A stretch of 64,000 nucleotides of DNA from Ruminiclostridium josui JCM 17888 (GCF_000526495.1 NZ_JAGE01000001.1:2538001-2602000), one strand, 5' to 3'. Positions 55,609 to 63,620 are shown, counted from the stretch's first letter. Translations and numbers: made by a program. Notes: a model not told the origin generated them from the sequence alone.

Positions 55609-56238
55609 TTGAGATTTATAGATAAATGGTCATATTCTTGTGCAAAGGGTTTGGCAAATGTTCTAGAAGAGAATCACCAGAAAAAGGCAGAATATTATTT
55701 CGGCTTTCAAGTAGCTATCGGAAGTGTTGTAAAAACTGCTTTATTGGTAGCTGTTTCAGCGGTTTTAGGGGTGCTGATTCCTACCTTGATAATATCCATA
55801 TCATTTGCATTACTGCGAAAGGTAGCGGGAGGCTATCATATGGATACATATGGTAAATGCTTATTAGTGTCAATAGGATTTTTTGTTGCAGCAGCACTGA
55901 TTGCAAAACATACATATCCCTATTGGAGCACCACTTGGTTGGTAATCCTAATTACCTTAACATTTACCATAGGGCTTTATATCTTAAAAAAATATGCACC
56001 AAAGGACACTCCAAATAGATTAATCACAGATCCTAAGGAAATAAGAAAATTCAAAACCTTATCCTTTGTATATATTTGCATATGGTTATTGGTAGTTACA
56101 GTATTAACCGTATTCGGATTGAAAATGTATACTCTATTATTATGCTTTAGTGTTATACAGGAAATATTTGCAATTACGCCCACAGGACATAAGTTTTTTG
56201 ACAAAATAAAGTATGGGCTGGAGGCTAAAGGGAGGTAA
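55609..56238 (+). CDS. agrB: AgrB-like membrane peptidase/cyclase
   Basis: This 209-residue membrane protein has the AgrB active-site block RKVAGGYHMDTYGKC (conserved His and Cys) between membrane helices, and KYAPKDTPNRLI further on. AgrB cuts the AgrD C-terminus and forms the thiolactone. The start is TTG, 8 nt after AGGGGGG. The matching AgrD-like peptide gene lies 1.9 kb further on, separated by an opposite-strand gene and a receptor-like gene, an unusual order. Confidence 0.9.
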   Translation: MRFIDKWSYSCAKGLANVLEENHQKKAEYYFGFQVAIGSVVKTALLVAVSAVLGVLIPTLIISISFALLRKVAGGYHMDTYGKCLLVSIGFFVAAALIAKHTYPYWSTTWLVILITLTFTIGLYILKKYAPKDTPNRLITDPKEIRKFKTLSFVYICIWLLVVTVLTVFGLKMYTLLLCFSVIQEIFAITPTGHKFFDKIKYGLEAKGR

Positions 56239-56257
56239 CATTATTCTTTGCCTCCCT
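56229..56257. terminator. Short hairpin at convergent gene ends
   Basis: AGGGAGG and CCTCCCT flank the stop codons of the convergent agrB gene and the minus-strand gene. No T run, so activity is uncertain. Confidence 0.3.
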
Positions 56258-57047
56258 CTGAAGCTAGAACTACATTGCAAGTGTTCAGCGTTGACTTTTT
56301 ATTTATGTCTGTAGCATCAACAAAAACTAAGTCGAAGCATATAGTAGAAAGGTTATTTTTTTTGAAATATTCTTTTGAAATTGTGCAAGTGTATTTGTAT
56401 TTATAGCTATTTAAGTTATCAGAATCGGTTAATTGCAACTTCTGTTGCAAAATATTTAGACCTTTAAGTCTTTCCGGTATATGTAATTCAATTTTAGGTA
56501 GTTTTTTCCCTACAAATTCAAAATTGCCTTCATATGAATTTTCTAAGTCAAAGGTATGATATTTATCGAGTGCCAACTCGTTGTTTGGATTTTGTGGGAT
56601 ACTAATTAAATCAAAGTAGTACTGTCCTACATTGATATCGACCACTTTAGCTGATTTTGTATAGATACGTATTTTATTAAATTCTTTTATATATTCTGAT
56701 AATATGATAGTCATTTTATTGCTGTCAATTTTCTCATCATCTGTTGTGACGTTTTTTGTAACTATTGAGCTGTTTTGAAAAAGCTCAACCTTATCAATAT
56801 TATAATTCTTTATATTCTTTTCAAAAATAAAGGTTATAGGTAAATTTCCAACATCTTTATTATAAAGCAAGTAGTTGACAGAACTTACATTTGAGCCTTC
56901 TAATTGAGAAATGTATTCTTTTGAAAATATATCGCAGTTAATACTTTTGTTTTTATCTAAATGATTAAAATATATTATTCCAGCAATAAATGTAAGTACC
57001 AATAAAATTGCAAATACAAATATAAACTTCTTAATTTTTTTATCCAT
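56241..57047 (-). CDS. Hypothetical membrane-anchored extracytoplasmic protein
   Basis: Not recognised. The 268 residues start with a Lys-rich N-terminus and one transmembrane helix (about 7-27, FIFVFAILLVLTFIAGIIYF), followed by a beta-rich domain outside the membrane with two immunoglobulin-like halves. It sits between agrB and the receptor-like gene on the opposite strand, and starts about 70 nt from the divergent receptor-like gene. A role as surface sensor or immunity protein is possible but unsupported. Confidence 0.6.
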   Translation of the reverse strand: MDKKIKKFIFVFAILLVLTFIAGIIYFNHLDKNKSINCDIFSKEYISQLEGSNVSSVNYLLYNKDVGNLPITFIFEKNIKNYNIDKVELFQNSSIVTKNVTTDDEKIDSNKMTIILSEYIKEFNKIRIYTKSAKVVDINVGQYYFDLISIPQNPNNELALDKYHTFDLENSYEGNFEFVGKKLPKIELHIPERLKGLNILQQKLQLTDSDNLNSYKYKYTCTISKEYFKKNNLSTICFDLVFVDATDINKKSTLNTCNVVLASEGGKE

Positions 57048-57114
57048 ATTAATAGAATACCCCCAAGGTTTATATTATAGTATAAACTGGATTAATATCA
57101 GGATAAAGTAAAAT

Positions 57115-58101
57115 GTGATAGATTTTAATAATATACTGGTAAGTGTGTTTTTTGTTACTTTTGAACTAATACCGGTGTCGAAATATATAACTTTTATAGG
57201 CTTGTTCGGTATTTTTCTGAGTCTATTTACTTCACAAATAACATGTAATAAAATAACAATATTGAATAAATTTGTAGGGGGTGTATCTTGGATGGTAATG
57301 AATTTGTACATTTTACTTTTAGTATCATTGCCCGAAGCATTTCTAAATTTAATAATAGGCTTACTTATTACTGGAAAAAAGGAAAACTTAAAAATAAATA
57401 CTCAAAATGTATTAAAATTTGCTACGGCTATAATACTAATGCTAACATCATCCTGGCTTATACGGCCTATATCCCCTAATATTGTAACAAGTATTACATT
57501 ACATATCATTGCATACGTACTAATAGTAATGCTGATGTATAGGATGAAGCTTATATATGCTTTATTGGGAACATCATTTTTTTTATTGATAATGACTACT
57601 ACAGAAATTTTATATACACCTTATTTAATTACATATGTATTTAAAGGAATGGTGAATTTTCAGAATGCATATCATTGGTATGTACTACTTGTGATTCCAC
57701 AGCGAATTTTTCAGATTATAGTTGCAAATTTTTTATGGAAGCATGAAATTTTGTTAGCCACACAGATTAACCGTCGATTTCATAGATTGTTTTTGACATC
57801 AATTTTGACGTTACTGTTTGGAGAACAATTGTTGTACTTTGTATATGTCACCATTTTTGATAGGATGCAGCTAGTTTATCAAATAACATTCTCTGTATCC
57901 CTGTTGGTAATAGTACTGATACTTAATATTTTGATATTTAAATTAGTTTATACTGTGATAACTGGATTAGTAGTTAAATCGTATAATAAATATTGTGAAT
58001 TTGAGAATGATGTGAAATTTGCATTGGATGAAATACGTTCATTGCTTGCAAATAATAAAGTGGATGAGGCAGTTAAACTCATAGAATACATTAACGAATA
58101 A
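57115..58101 (+). CDS. AgrC-like receptor lacking the kinase domain
   Basis: This 328-residue protein has about seven membrane segments (1-285) like the sensor half of AgrC. It ends with a short helical hairpin, KYCEFENDVKFALDEIRSLL, then NNKVDEAVKLIEYINE. That tail resembles the DHp hairpin of GHKL kinases (RHDxxxH...LLxxGKxDEA), but the phosphoacceptor His is replaced and there is no ATPase domain. It begins with GTG. The agrD-like gene follows after 28 nt. It may be a decoy receptor, an accessory subunit or a signal-binding immunity protein. Confidence 0.7.
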   Translation: MIDFNNILVSVFFVTFELIPVSKYITFIGLFGIFLSLFTSQITCNKITILNKFVGGVSWMVMNLYILLLVSLPEAFLNLIIGLLITGKKENLKINTQNVLKFATAIILMLTSSWLIRPISPNIVTSITLHIIAYVLIVMLMYRMKLIYALLGTSFFLLIMTTTEILYTPYLITYVFKGMVNFQNAYHWYVLLVIPQRIFQIIVANFLWKHEILLATQINRRFHRLFLTSILTLLFGEQLLYFVYVTIFDRMQLVYQITFSVSLLVIVLILNILIFKLVYTVITGLVVKSYNKYCEFENDVKFALDEIRSLLANNKVDEAVKLIEYINE

Positions 58102-58129
58102 GTATTACAGCAGACGGGAGGAGAAGATT

Positions 58130-58273
58130 ATGAAATCTAAAATCAAATTACTGCTTGCACCTTTGTCACTATTAATAACATTTCTTGCGTTATCAGGTGT
58201 CAGCACTGCGTGTTGCTCGAGTTATTATCAGCCAAAAGCACCAAAGCATTTGACTACACGCAAAAGTCATTAA
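58130..58273 (+). CDS. agrD: AgrD-like cyclic autoinducing peptide precursor
   Basis: This 47-residue peptide has an amphipathic/hydrophobic N-terminal helix (KIKLLLAPLSLLITFLALSG), the core STACCSSYY and the charged tail QPKAPKHLTTRKSH. The Y-Q-P-K-x-P-K-x-L tail is the usual recognition tail of clostridial AgrD peptides. A thiolactone between the second Cys and the last Tyr (CSSYY ring) is the expected product, made by the AgrB-like protein. GGGAGGAG lies upstream. Confidence 0.85.
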   Translation: MKSKIKLLLAPLSLLITFLALSGVSTACCSSYYQPKAPKHLTTRKSH

Positions 58274-58299
58274 TGATTTACTAGAATCATGCATTTAGT

Positions 58300-58341
58300 A
58301 AAACAAAAACATCTTAAAGTAATTTAAGATGTTTTTGTTTT
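58300..58341. terminator. Bidirectional terminator after agrD
   Basis: A stem of about 18-19 bp (ACAAAAACATCTTAAA/TTTAAGATGTTTTTGT plus flanking A-T pairs) with loop GTAA and T-rich flanks on both strands. It ends the agr-type unit and could serve transcripts from the right as well. Confidence 0.9.
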
Positions 58342-58430
58342 ATCGACAAATATTCTTAAATGAATGTAATATAATTGAAGTATTTACAAAATAAGGTTGA
58401 CTTATAGGGAACTCGGTAATATAATTAAAT

Positions 58431-58516
58431 GGTACGAAGTGTACCAACTTTAAATAATATAAACGACAAACTATCATAATAAAGCACTGGATTTTAAATT
58501 AAGGCTGGTACACTTC
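58431..58516. promoter_or_regulatory. Palindromic operator (site 1) plus inverted half-copy
   Basis: GGTACGAAGTGTACC (58431-58445) matches the palindrome at 59200-59214. TGGTACACTTC (58506-58516) is the exact reverse complement of 58436-58446. These sites sit just past the 3' end of an XRE repressor gene and probably bind that repressor. The rest of 58342-58596 contains no gene. Confidence 0.5.
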
Positions 58517-58596
58517 TTTATTAATATATGGAAAACTATTGTATACATTACCTGAAGACTAGATAAGTTTAATCAGCAATACAGGAAGCAGGTATA

Positions 58597-58989
58597 TCAT
58601 TTTAGAGGTTTATTTTTAATTATTTTATTTATTAGCTTTTCGAATTGATTTATGTCAATATTAGAATCCTTCATCCTTACTGCAAGTTCTAAATATGGTA
58701 TGAAAGACTCATTATGAAGATATTTTTCAAAGGCGTATAATTCAGGACTGTACGGTTTTCTTTCGTTTATTGTTGTAGTTTCTGCTTGCTCACTAATTCC
58801 CAATAAATAGTCTGTAGAAACATTAAAGTGTTTTGCAAATAGTATAATAGCTTCAGGATCAGGTTCTCTCTCTCCCAGCTCATATTTTGAAACAGTTTCT
58901 CTACTTTTACCTAAAGCTTTACCTACTTCGTTTTGGGATTGTCGTTTAGCATTGCGTAATTTTTTAACTCTTTCTGAAAGAACGGACAT
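58597..58989 (-). CDS. XRE-family transcriptional repressor
   Basis: This protein of about 130 residues has an N-terminal helix-turn-helix (about 3-60; SERVKKLRNAKRQSQNEVGK, SRETVSKYELGEREPDPE, FNVSTDYLLG) like Cro/CI and SinR-type regulators, and a C-terminal helical dimerisation part. I start at ATG 58989 behind GAGGTGATT; an in-frame GTG at 58998 overlaps that site. Two near-identical palindromes flank the gene (58431 and 59200), suggesting it represses a promoter on each side. No autocleavage domain is present. Confidence 0.88.
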   Translation of the reverse strand: MSVLSERVKKLRNAKRQSQNEVGKALGKSRETVSKYELGEREPDPEAIILFAKHFNVSTDYLLGISEQAETTTINERKPYSPELYAFEKYLHNESFIPYLELAVRMKDSNIDINQFEKLINKIIKNKPLK

Positions 58990-59164
58990 CCTAATCACCT
59001 CAATGAATAATTATATGATATTGTAGTTGATAAGTGCAATATTAATTATTGAAGTAAAATGTAGTCAGGAGTATTTTCATTAATCAATTCAAATTGAAAG
59101 GATATAGAATAATACATGCAGAACAAAATAGCTCTATTTAATTACAAAATATTGGAAAAAAATA

Positions 59165-59216
59165 TTGACTATCCAATTTTATTTCTATATAATTTGATTG
59201 GTACTAAATGTACCAA
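59165..59216 (+). promoter_or_regulatory. Strong sigma-A promoter with overlapping palindromic operator (site 2)
   Basis: TTGACT (59165-59170), a 17-bp spacer and TATAAT (59188-59193), with the palindrome TTGGTAC-N5-GTACCAA (59198-59216) placed over the expected RNA start. Its core GGTACNAANTGTACC is shared with 58431-58445. This is a classic repressor-controlled promoter, pointing right. Confidence 0.75.
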
Positions 59217-59268
59217 AAAAATACTATTAATAGAGAGAAAAGGTATTTTTATTGGAGGAACAGCAAAA

Positions 59269-59316
59269 ATGAAAACAGGAGGGAAAAATTTAGATATAGA
59301 ACAACATGCCCCTTAA
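59269..59316 (+). CDS. Possible 15-residue peptide in the repressed transcript
   Basis: ATG 59269 follows TTGGAGGA by a good distance and encodes MKTGGKNLDIEQHAP. The frame is open from 59116 but nothing upstream has a ribosome site, and the promoter lies inside it. It could be a signalling or leader peptide, or just chance; the RNA that carries it may matter more. Confidence 0.3.
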   Translation: MKTGGKNLDIEQHAP

Positions 59317-59344
59317 ATAAGGATTTTAATGCTAATAAGAATAA

Positions 59345-59458
59345 TTAAAAAAATGCCGCCCCTGAGATAAAAACCCGCAAGAATACATATATGGTAACAC
59401 ATGTTATTGTAAGAAGAGAGGTTTTGTTTAAGTAGGTGGCAACTCTATACTTTTCCAT
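59345..59458 (-). CDS. Small hydrophobic peptide ORF with strong ribosome site
   Basis: On the minus strand, AGGAGGTTTGTTAAA precedes ATG 59458, which starts a 37-residue peptide: MEKYRVATYLNKT, then a hydrophobic segment (SLLTITCVTIYVFLRVFISG) and the ending AAFF. One membrane helix is likely. It is fully antisense to the transcript expected from the promoter at 59165, which ends at the terminator at 59481-59510, so the RNA would mask its ribosome site. This is how type I toxin genes look, but the peptide is not one I recognise. Confidence 0.4.
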   Translation of the reverse strand: MEKYRVATYLNKTSLLTITCVTIYVFLRVFISGAAFF

Positions 59459-59480
59459 TTTAACAAACCTCCTGCTTTTT

Positions 59481-59510
59481 GACACTCGACTAATGGGTGT
59501 CTTTTTTTTA
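59481..59510 (+). terminator. Terminator of the short transcript from the repressed promoter
   Basis: GACACT pairs with GGTGTC across a 9-nt loop, followed by eight T. With the promoter at 59165 it defines an RNA of about 310 nt. Confidence 0.75.
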
Positions 59511-59622
59511 TCAAGTGAACTCACCGAGATTAGCTATATACATTCGGAAGTTTACTAGTATTGTAAATATTGATATTATATACTAATAAGCAATATAGTT
59601 TATAGTGTGTCGGAGGTGTTTT

Positions 59623-60027
59623 ATGAAGACAGGACAAAAGAAAGTTTTTATTACATTCGTAACATTAATACTTGTAGGTTTATTTATATTATTTTTCGGA
59701 AGTGTAAATGTTTCAATTTCAAATAATTCTGTTAGTGTAAAAGGTACTTTTGTTGGCGGAACTACTATTCCCTTAAATGAAATTACATCTATTGAGTATG
59801 TTGATAGTTTAGATATTGGAATAAGGAAATTTGGAATGGGAACTTTTAAAATGGCTTGTGGTACATACCGGAATGAAAGGTTTGGCAGTTACAAGCTATA
59901 TTCATATGCTAAAGTAAATGCTTTTGTAATAATACATTACGATGATAAAACACTTGTATTTAATCAGTCTGATGCAGAAAAAACGAAGGAGCTTTATGAC
60001 CGAATCAAGGAGATAAATGCAAAATAA
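59623..60027 (+). CDS. Small membrane protein with bacterial PH-like domain
   Basis: This protein of about 134 residues has one N-terminal transmembrane helix (about 7-27) and a beta-rich domain with TIPLNEITSIEYV, RKFGMGTFKMACGTYRNERFG and FVIIHYDDKTLVFN. That pattern matches bacterial PH-like (bPH_5/DUF2244-like) domains. ATG 59623 follows CGGAGG. Its role is unknown; such proteins often accompany membrane stress or bacteriocin genes. A second membrane protein gene follows about 100 nt later. Confidence 0.65.
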   Translation: MKTGQKKVFITFVTLILVGLFILFFGSVNVSISNNSVSVKGTFVGGTTIPLNEITSIEYVDSLDIGIRKFGMGTFKMACGTYRNERFGSYKLYSYAKVNAFVIIHYDDKTLVFNQSDAEKTKELYDRIKEINAK

Positions 60028-60128
60028 ATAATAGTTATATGTACACCCAAATAGAGGTAAGGAATTTTCATATATAAAGCTAACATATTATTGAATTTAA
60101 TACAAATTATTAAAAAGGTAGAAGCGAG

Positions 60129-60824
60129 ATGAATAGAAGAAAAATGCTGGGTATCATATCTTTTTTAATTATTATATTGTTGTCAGTACTGTTTGGTGAA
60201 AATAAACATAATTTTATACTAGGTGATTTTATTTTGACAAAGATGGGTATAAGTGTGTGGTCCAATGGAAACTCAGGTTTGCATTATACAGGTGTTGTAA
60301 CCACAATACTAATATTACTAGCGATTGTGGGGATAATCCGTTTTAAAGGAGATGTTCACAAAAACTTCGGGAAAATTGTTGTGATGTTTTTTATAGTAGG
60401 GGCTATTATATACCAACCAGCATATGATTTCGTATATGGATTTGTTCGCTCCAATTTGAATGGTTTACAGTCTATTGAATATATAAGAGATGGAAGTAAG
60501 ATTAATTTTACAAATAACAGCGGAAGTATTTCAGTTAAAGGAAAAATCACATTAAAAAATTACAGCAATGATAAGAAAGAATTCTATATTAAAATACCTG
60601 TTAGGGAAGATTTTCTCTCAAAAAAAGCTCAAATTATTCCCGTCGGTAATACAATGAATGAACTTACCAAATTCATTATATTGCCCAAAGAGCAAGTTGA
60701 TTTGGACATTAATTTCTCCATGCAGGATCAAAAGCCAGAGTGGCAAAGTGCAAGCTTAATTCCACCAGAAATAATAATATATAGTGATAACGAGGAAATA
60801 CATGAAGGGAAAAGTAGTTACTAG
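60129..60824 (+). CDS. Hypothetical membrane protein
   Basis: Not recognised. The 231 residues contain an N-terminal helix (about 5-22), a second (about 55-75), a third (about 88-107) and a C-terminal extracytoplasmic beta-sandwich-like region (about 118-225) with a GSISVKGKITLKNYSNDKKEFYIKI-type strand pattern like an Ig-fold. It lies about 100 nt after the PH-like gene and is probably co-transcribed. Confidence 0.55.
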   Translation: MNRRKMLGIISFLIIILLSVLFGENKHNFILGDFILTKMGISVWSNGNSGLHYTGVVTTILILLAIVGIIRFKGDVHKNFGKIVVMFFIVGAIIYQPAYDFVYGFVRSNLNGLQSIEYIRDGSKINFTNNSGSISVKGKITLKNYSNDKKEFYIKIPVREDFLSKKAQIIPVGNTMNELTKFIILPKEQVDLDINFSMQDQKPEWQSASLIPPEIIIYSDNEEIHEGKSSY

Positions 60825-61059
60825 TCCATAAATGAATAATCATAGTATTTGAAAAATATATTTTATAATGAGAGGATTATATGAATTGTAAGAATAATAT
60901 CTGACATAGGGTTGTAAGGAAATTAAAATGAATAAAACAAAATCGTGTCCTAGTTATGCTGCACGTCTTGAGACGGCGTATGAATTATTTAATAAAGTCA
61001 GGGAAGAAATCAGTAAAGGCAAACTAATTAAAAAGAATCTGGTTTGGCTGGAACTGACA

Positions 61060-61067
61060 GGCTGTTC
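61060..61067 (+). repeat. 8-bp target site duplication of copy B (left)
   Basis: GGCTGTTC lies directly before the left IS end and is repeated at 62632-62639 directly after the right end. Confidence 0.95.
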
Positions 61068-62631
61068 GGGACTGTAAATAATTTTGTGTATGAAGCCTTT
61101 CAAACTCAATGATGGCTAAGTATTTCCAAAGTATTAACTCTCAAAAATTTAATACTATATTTCAAATTATTGCCAGATTATTCTATTTTTATGCATTATT
61201 TAGATTAAATCTGGCAATAATTATTTAATAATGGTATTTCTATGCTTATACCTGTATTTTGAAGGTCTAGCCCGTCCGGCAATGAGGACGAGCCCTTCAG
61301 GGCGGTGGGGGCTTTGCTCTATGTTTTAAATATAGTTATCCAGTCTCCCATCGTACATAATCATTAATTGACTCATGACCTGATCCCAATTCCGGTATCG
61401 TTGAGTCCATTTTTTTATTACATTCATTGATGCCAAATAAAGCATCTTTTCAAGAGAAGTATCAGAAGGAAAAACGGATTTTGTCTTAGTAACTTTTCTG
61501 AACTGCCGATGCAATCCTTCAATTATATTGGTTGTATATATTATTTTTCTTATCTGCTCTGGGAACTTGTAATATGGTGATAAAACTTCCCAATTGTTTT
61601 CCCAACTTTTAAATGCATATGGATAATCCTTGCCCCATTTGTTTTTCAGGTCTTCAAACCGGTTTAATGCTATTTCTTCACTGGGGCTTGTGTAGACAGT
61701 TTTAAAATCCTTTGAAAAAGCCTTCAAATCCTTATATGAAACATATTTAAATGAGTTTCTTAGTTGATGAATTATACACCTTTGAATTTCTGACTTTGGA
61801 AAAGCAGCTGCAATAGCTTCTTTGAGCCCTGTAAGTCCGTCCACACAGAATATGAGTACATCTTCTATACCTCTGTTTTTAAGGTCATTTAACACACCTA
61901 ACCAGAACTTGGAGGATTCGTTCTCTCCAATCCATATTCCAAGGATATCTTTCTTACCTGAAATATCTACACCCATAACAACATAAGCAGCTCTATTTAC
62001 TATTTGTCCATCAGTTCTTACCTTGTAATGGATAGCATCCATAAATACAAAAGGATAGATAGCCTCAAGGGGCCTACCTTGCCATTCTTTTATTTCAGGA
62101 AGGATTCTTTCAGTTATTTTACTAACCATTTCAGCAGAAATATCTATTCCATAAAGCTCTTTAACCTGATCGTGAATATCTCTGGTAGACATGCCTCGGG
62201 CATAAAGAGAAATCACCTTATCCTCAATTCCTGATACATCCCTTTTGTACTTGGGAACTATTTTAGGCTCAAACTCACCTTTTCTGTCCCTTGGAATATC
62301 AATCTGTACAGGGCCGAATTCACTCTTTAGTTTTTTTGTTGAGTAACCGTTTCTACTGTTGTCGGTAATTTTATGTCTTGACTCATCTCGGGAATACCCA
62401 AGAGAAACATCCATTTCGGCTTCAAGCATTTCCTGAAGAACATCTTTAAATGCCTCCTTTAAAAAGGAGATTATTTCTCCGGGATTTTTAAAATCATTCT
62501 CCGCAATTATTTCCTGTACTAACTCTTTTGATAATACGCTCATAAAAAATACTCCTTTCTGGTTAATACTTAAATTCTTAACCAGAAAAGAGTATTTCCT
62601 ATGTTTCATACACAAAATTATTTACAGCGTC
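61068..62631 (-). mobile_element. Intact IS256-family insertion sequence, copy B (1564 bp)
   Basis: It has the same ends (GGGACTGTAAAT ... ATTTACAGCGTC), same length and same orientation as copy A, with only a few base changes. The 8-bp direct repeat GGCTGTTC on both sides shows a clean, recent transposition into a hydrogenase-like remnant. Confidence 0.95.
61326..62543 (-). CDS. IS256-family (mutator-type) transposase, copy B
   Basis: This 405-residue DDE transposase is identical to copy A over the main frame as translated; the upstream leader frame differs by two residues (SFLVK for SFMVK and GVFF for GIFF). Start at ATG 62543. It keeps VFMDAIHYK, FCVDGLTGL and NIIEGLHRQF with the catalytic acidic residues, so it should be active. 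Confidence 0.93.
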   Translation of the reverse strand: MSVLSKELVQEIIAENDFKNPGEIISFLKEAFKDVLQEMLEAEMDVSLGYSRDESRHKITDNSRNGYSTKKLKSEFGPVQIDIPRDRKGEFEPKIVPKYKRDVSGIEDKVISLYARGMSTRDIHDQVKELYGIDISAEMVSKITERILPEIKEWQGRPLEAIYPFVFMDAIHYKVRTDGQIVNRAAYVVMGVDISGKKDILGIWIGENESSKFWLGVLNDLKNRGIEDVLIFCVDGLTGLKEAIAAAFPKSEIQRCIIHQLRNSFKYVSYKDLKAFSKDFKTVYTSPSEEIALNRFEDLKNKWGKDYPYAFKSWENNWEVLSPYYKFPEQIRKIIYTTNIIEGLHRQFRKVTKTKSVFPSDTSLEKMLYLASMNVIKKWTQRYRNWDQVMSQLMIMYDGRLDNYI

Positions 62632-62639
62632 GGCTGTTC
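62632..62639 (+). repeat. 8-bp target site duplication of copy B (right)
   Basis: GGCTGTTC, identical to 61060-61067. Confidence 0.95.
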
Positions 62640-62711
62640 AGGGAATATTATATCTCTGTTGGACGGTTCAAACCCTGACTTTAAATATCTGATTTCACAA
62701 ATGACTAAAGC

Positions 62712-62755
62712 AAAAAGACTTCCCTTGAATTGTGACTAATAGGAAGCCTTTTTAT
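62712..62755. terminator. Terminator between the hydrogenase remnant and the cupin gene
   Basis: AAAAAGACTTCC pairs with GGAAGCCTTTTT (one wobble), giving T runs on both strands. It can end both the remnant and the convergent cupin gene. Confidence 0.8.
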
Positions 62756-62762
62756 TATGTTC

Positions 62763-63362
62763 TTAATAGAAGAAACGATTATGCATTTCTTCAGCAGCCT
62801 CTGCATCTGCTTTAGTCTTTTGAACAGTACCAAAAGGATGCTGTGGCGGTGCATAAATTGAATATAATTTAAGAGGCTTGTTCCCAGTGTTAATCAGGTT
62901 GTGCCATTTTCCGGCAGGAATAATGAAAGCATAGCCATCCTGTACATTAGCCTCAAAATCAGGATTGGTTTTGCTTCTTCCCATTTTTACAATGCCTTTA
63001 CCTTCTTCAATCCTAATAAATTGATCAAGGTCAGGGTGTATTTCCAAACCTATATCTTCTCCTACATTAATACACATAAGAGTAACCTGTAAATGCTCTC
63101 CTGTCCATAAAGCCAATCGAAAGTTATCATTTTCTTTAGCAGCCTTCTCAATATCAATAGTAAAGGGTTCAGGACCATAATCTTTTAATATTAAAGGGTT
63201 ACTGCTTTTTGTTTGCTCCATATAAGGAAAATATTGATTTGGAGACTGATTCAAAAAGTCCGGTACATTTTCAAAGTAGGGAATTGGGTTCATGTTACCA
63301 GGATTATTCATTTGATTATTATAATTATATGGCTCTGGATATGGTTTAGATGTATTACGCAC
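62763..63362 (-). CDS. Cupin-domain protein
   Basis: The first ~65 of 199 residues are Asn/Pro-rich and disordered (NYNNQMNNPGNMNPIPYF). A cupin barrel follows (about 75-180) with cupin motif 1 (LEIHPDLDQFIRIEEGKGIVKMG, including a His and Glu metal ligand) and motif 2 (GYAFIIPAGKWHNLIN with His). It may bind a metal and a small molecule, or act as a spore-coat or storage-type protein given the Asn/Pro-rich arm. Monocistronic. Confidence 0.8.
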   Translation of the reverse strand: MRNTSKPYPEPYNYNNQMNNPGNMNPIPYFENVPDFLNQSPNQYFPYMEQTKSSNPLILKDYGPEPFTIDIEKAAKENDNFRLALWTGEHLQVTLMCINVGEDIGLEIHPDLDQFIRIEEGKGIVKMGRSKTNPDFEANVQDGYAFIIPAGKWHNLINTGNKPLKLYSIYAPPQHPFGTVQKTKADAEAAEEMHNRFFY

Positions 63363-63499
63363 TTGATATCATTCCTTTCATAGTATTTATATTACTATCT
63401 TATGCCTTATGTAAACAGTATGTGAGCTAATAAATCATGGTAGTGTATTAGAAATATTTGAGATATTTTATTACACATAAAGCTAAATATAACATAGGT

Positions 63500-63620
63500 T
63501 TACATGCAAAGTAATATATGGTATAAAAGTGTTAGGACAAACATCTGCGCTCCATTTTTTTATAAAACTCTTATCTTGGTATGTAGCGAAAATGAGCTTA
63601 TGAAGGTTACTTTCGCTGTA
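63500..63620 (+). promoter_or_regulatory. Promoter and structured leader of the BMP lipoprotein gene
   Basis: TTACAT (63500-63505), a 16-bp spacer and TATAAA (63522-63527) would give a leader of about 120 nt. Inside it AGCGAAA (63585-63591) pairs with TTTCGCT (63611-63617), extendable by a few pairs. I could not match it to a known riboswitch. Confidence 0.35.

Larger units (their letters stand above)
60928..62739 (+). pseudogene. Truncated [NiFe]-hydrogenase-small-subunit-like gene split by an IS element
   Basis: Removing copy B and one 8-bp target repeat rejoins 60928-61067 with 62640-62739 into one 79-codon frame with a start, ribosome site (TAAGGA) and stop. It reads ...KKNLVWLELTGCSGN then IISLLDGSNPDFKYLISQ, which resembles the N-terminus of [NiFe] hydrogenase small subunits (VLWLxxxGCSGN..SLL). 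The gene ended early (after about 79 of some 300 residues) even before the IS came in, because the 3' part runs into a terminator. Confidence 0.6.

Noticed and set aside
27585-62639. Whole block between the IS copies as a composite transposon
   Set aside because: The outer flanks (TTTTATGC at the left of copy A, GGCTGTTC at the right of copy B) do not match, so a single composite transposition event is not supported.
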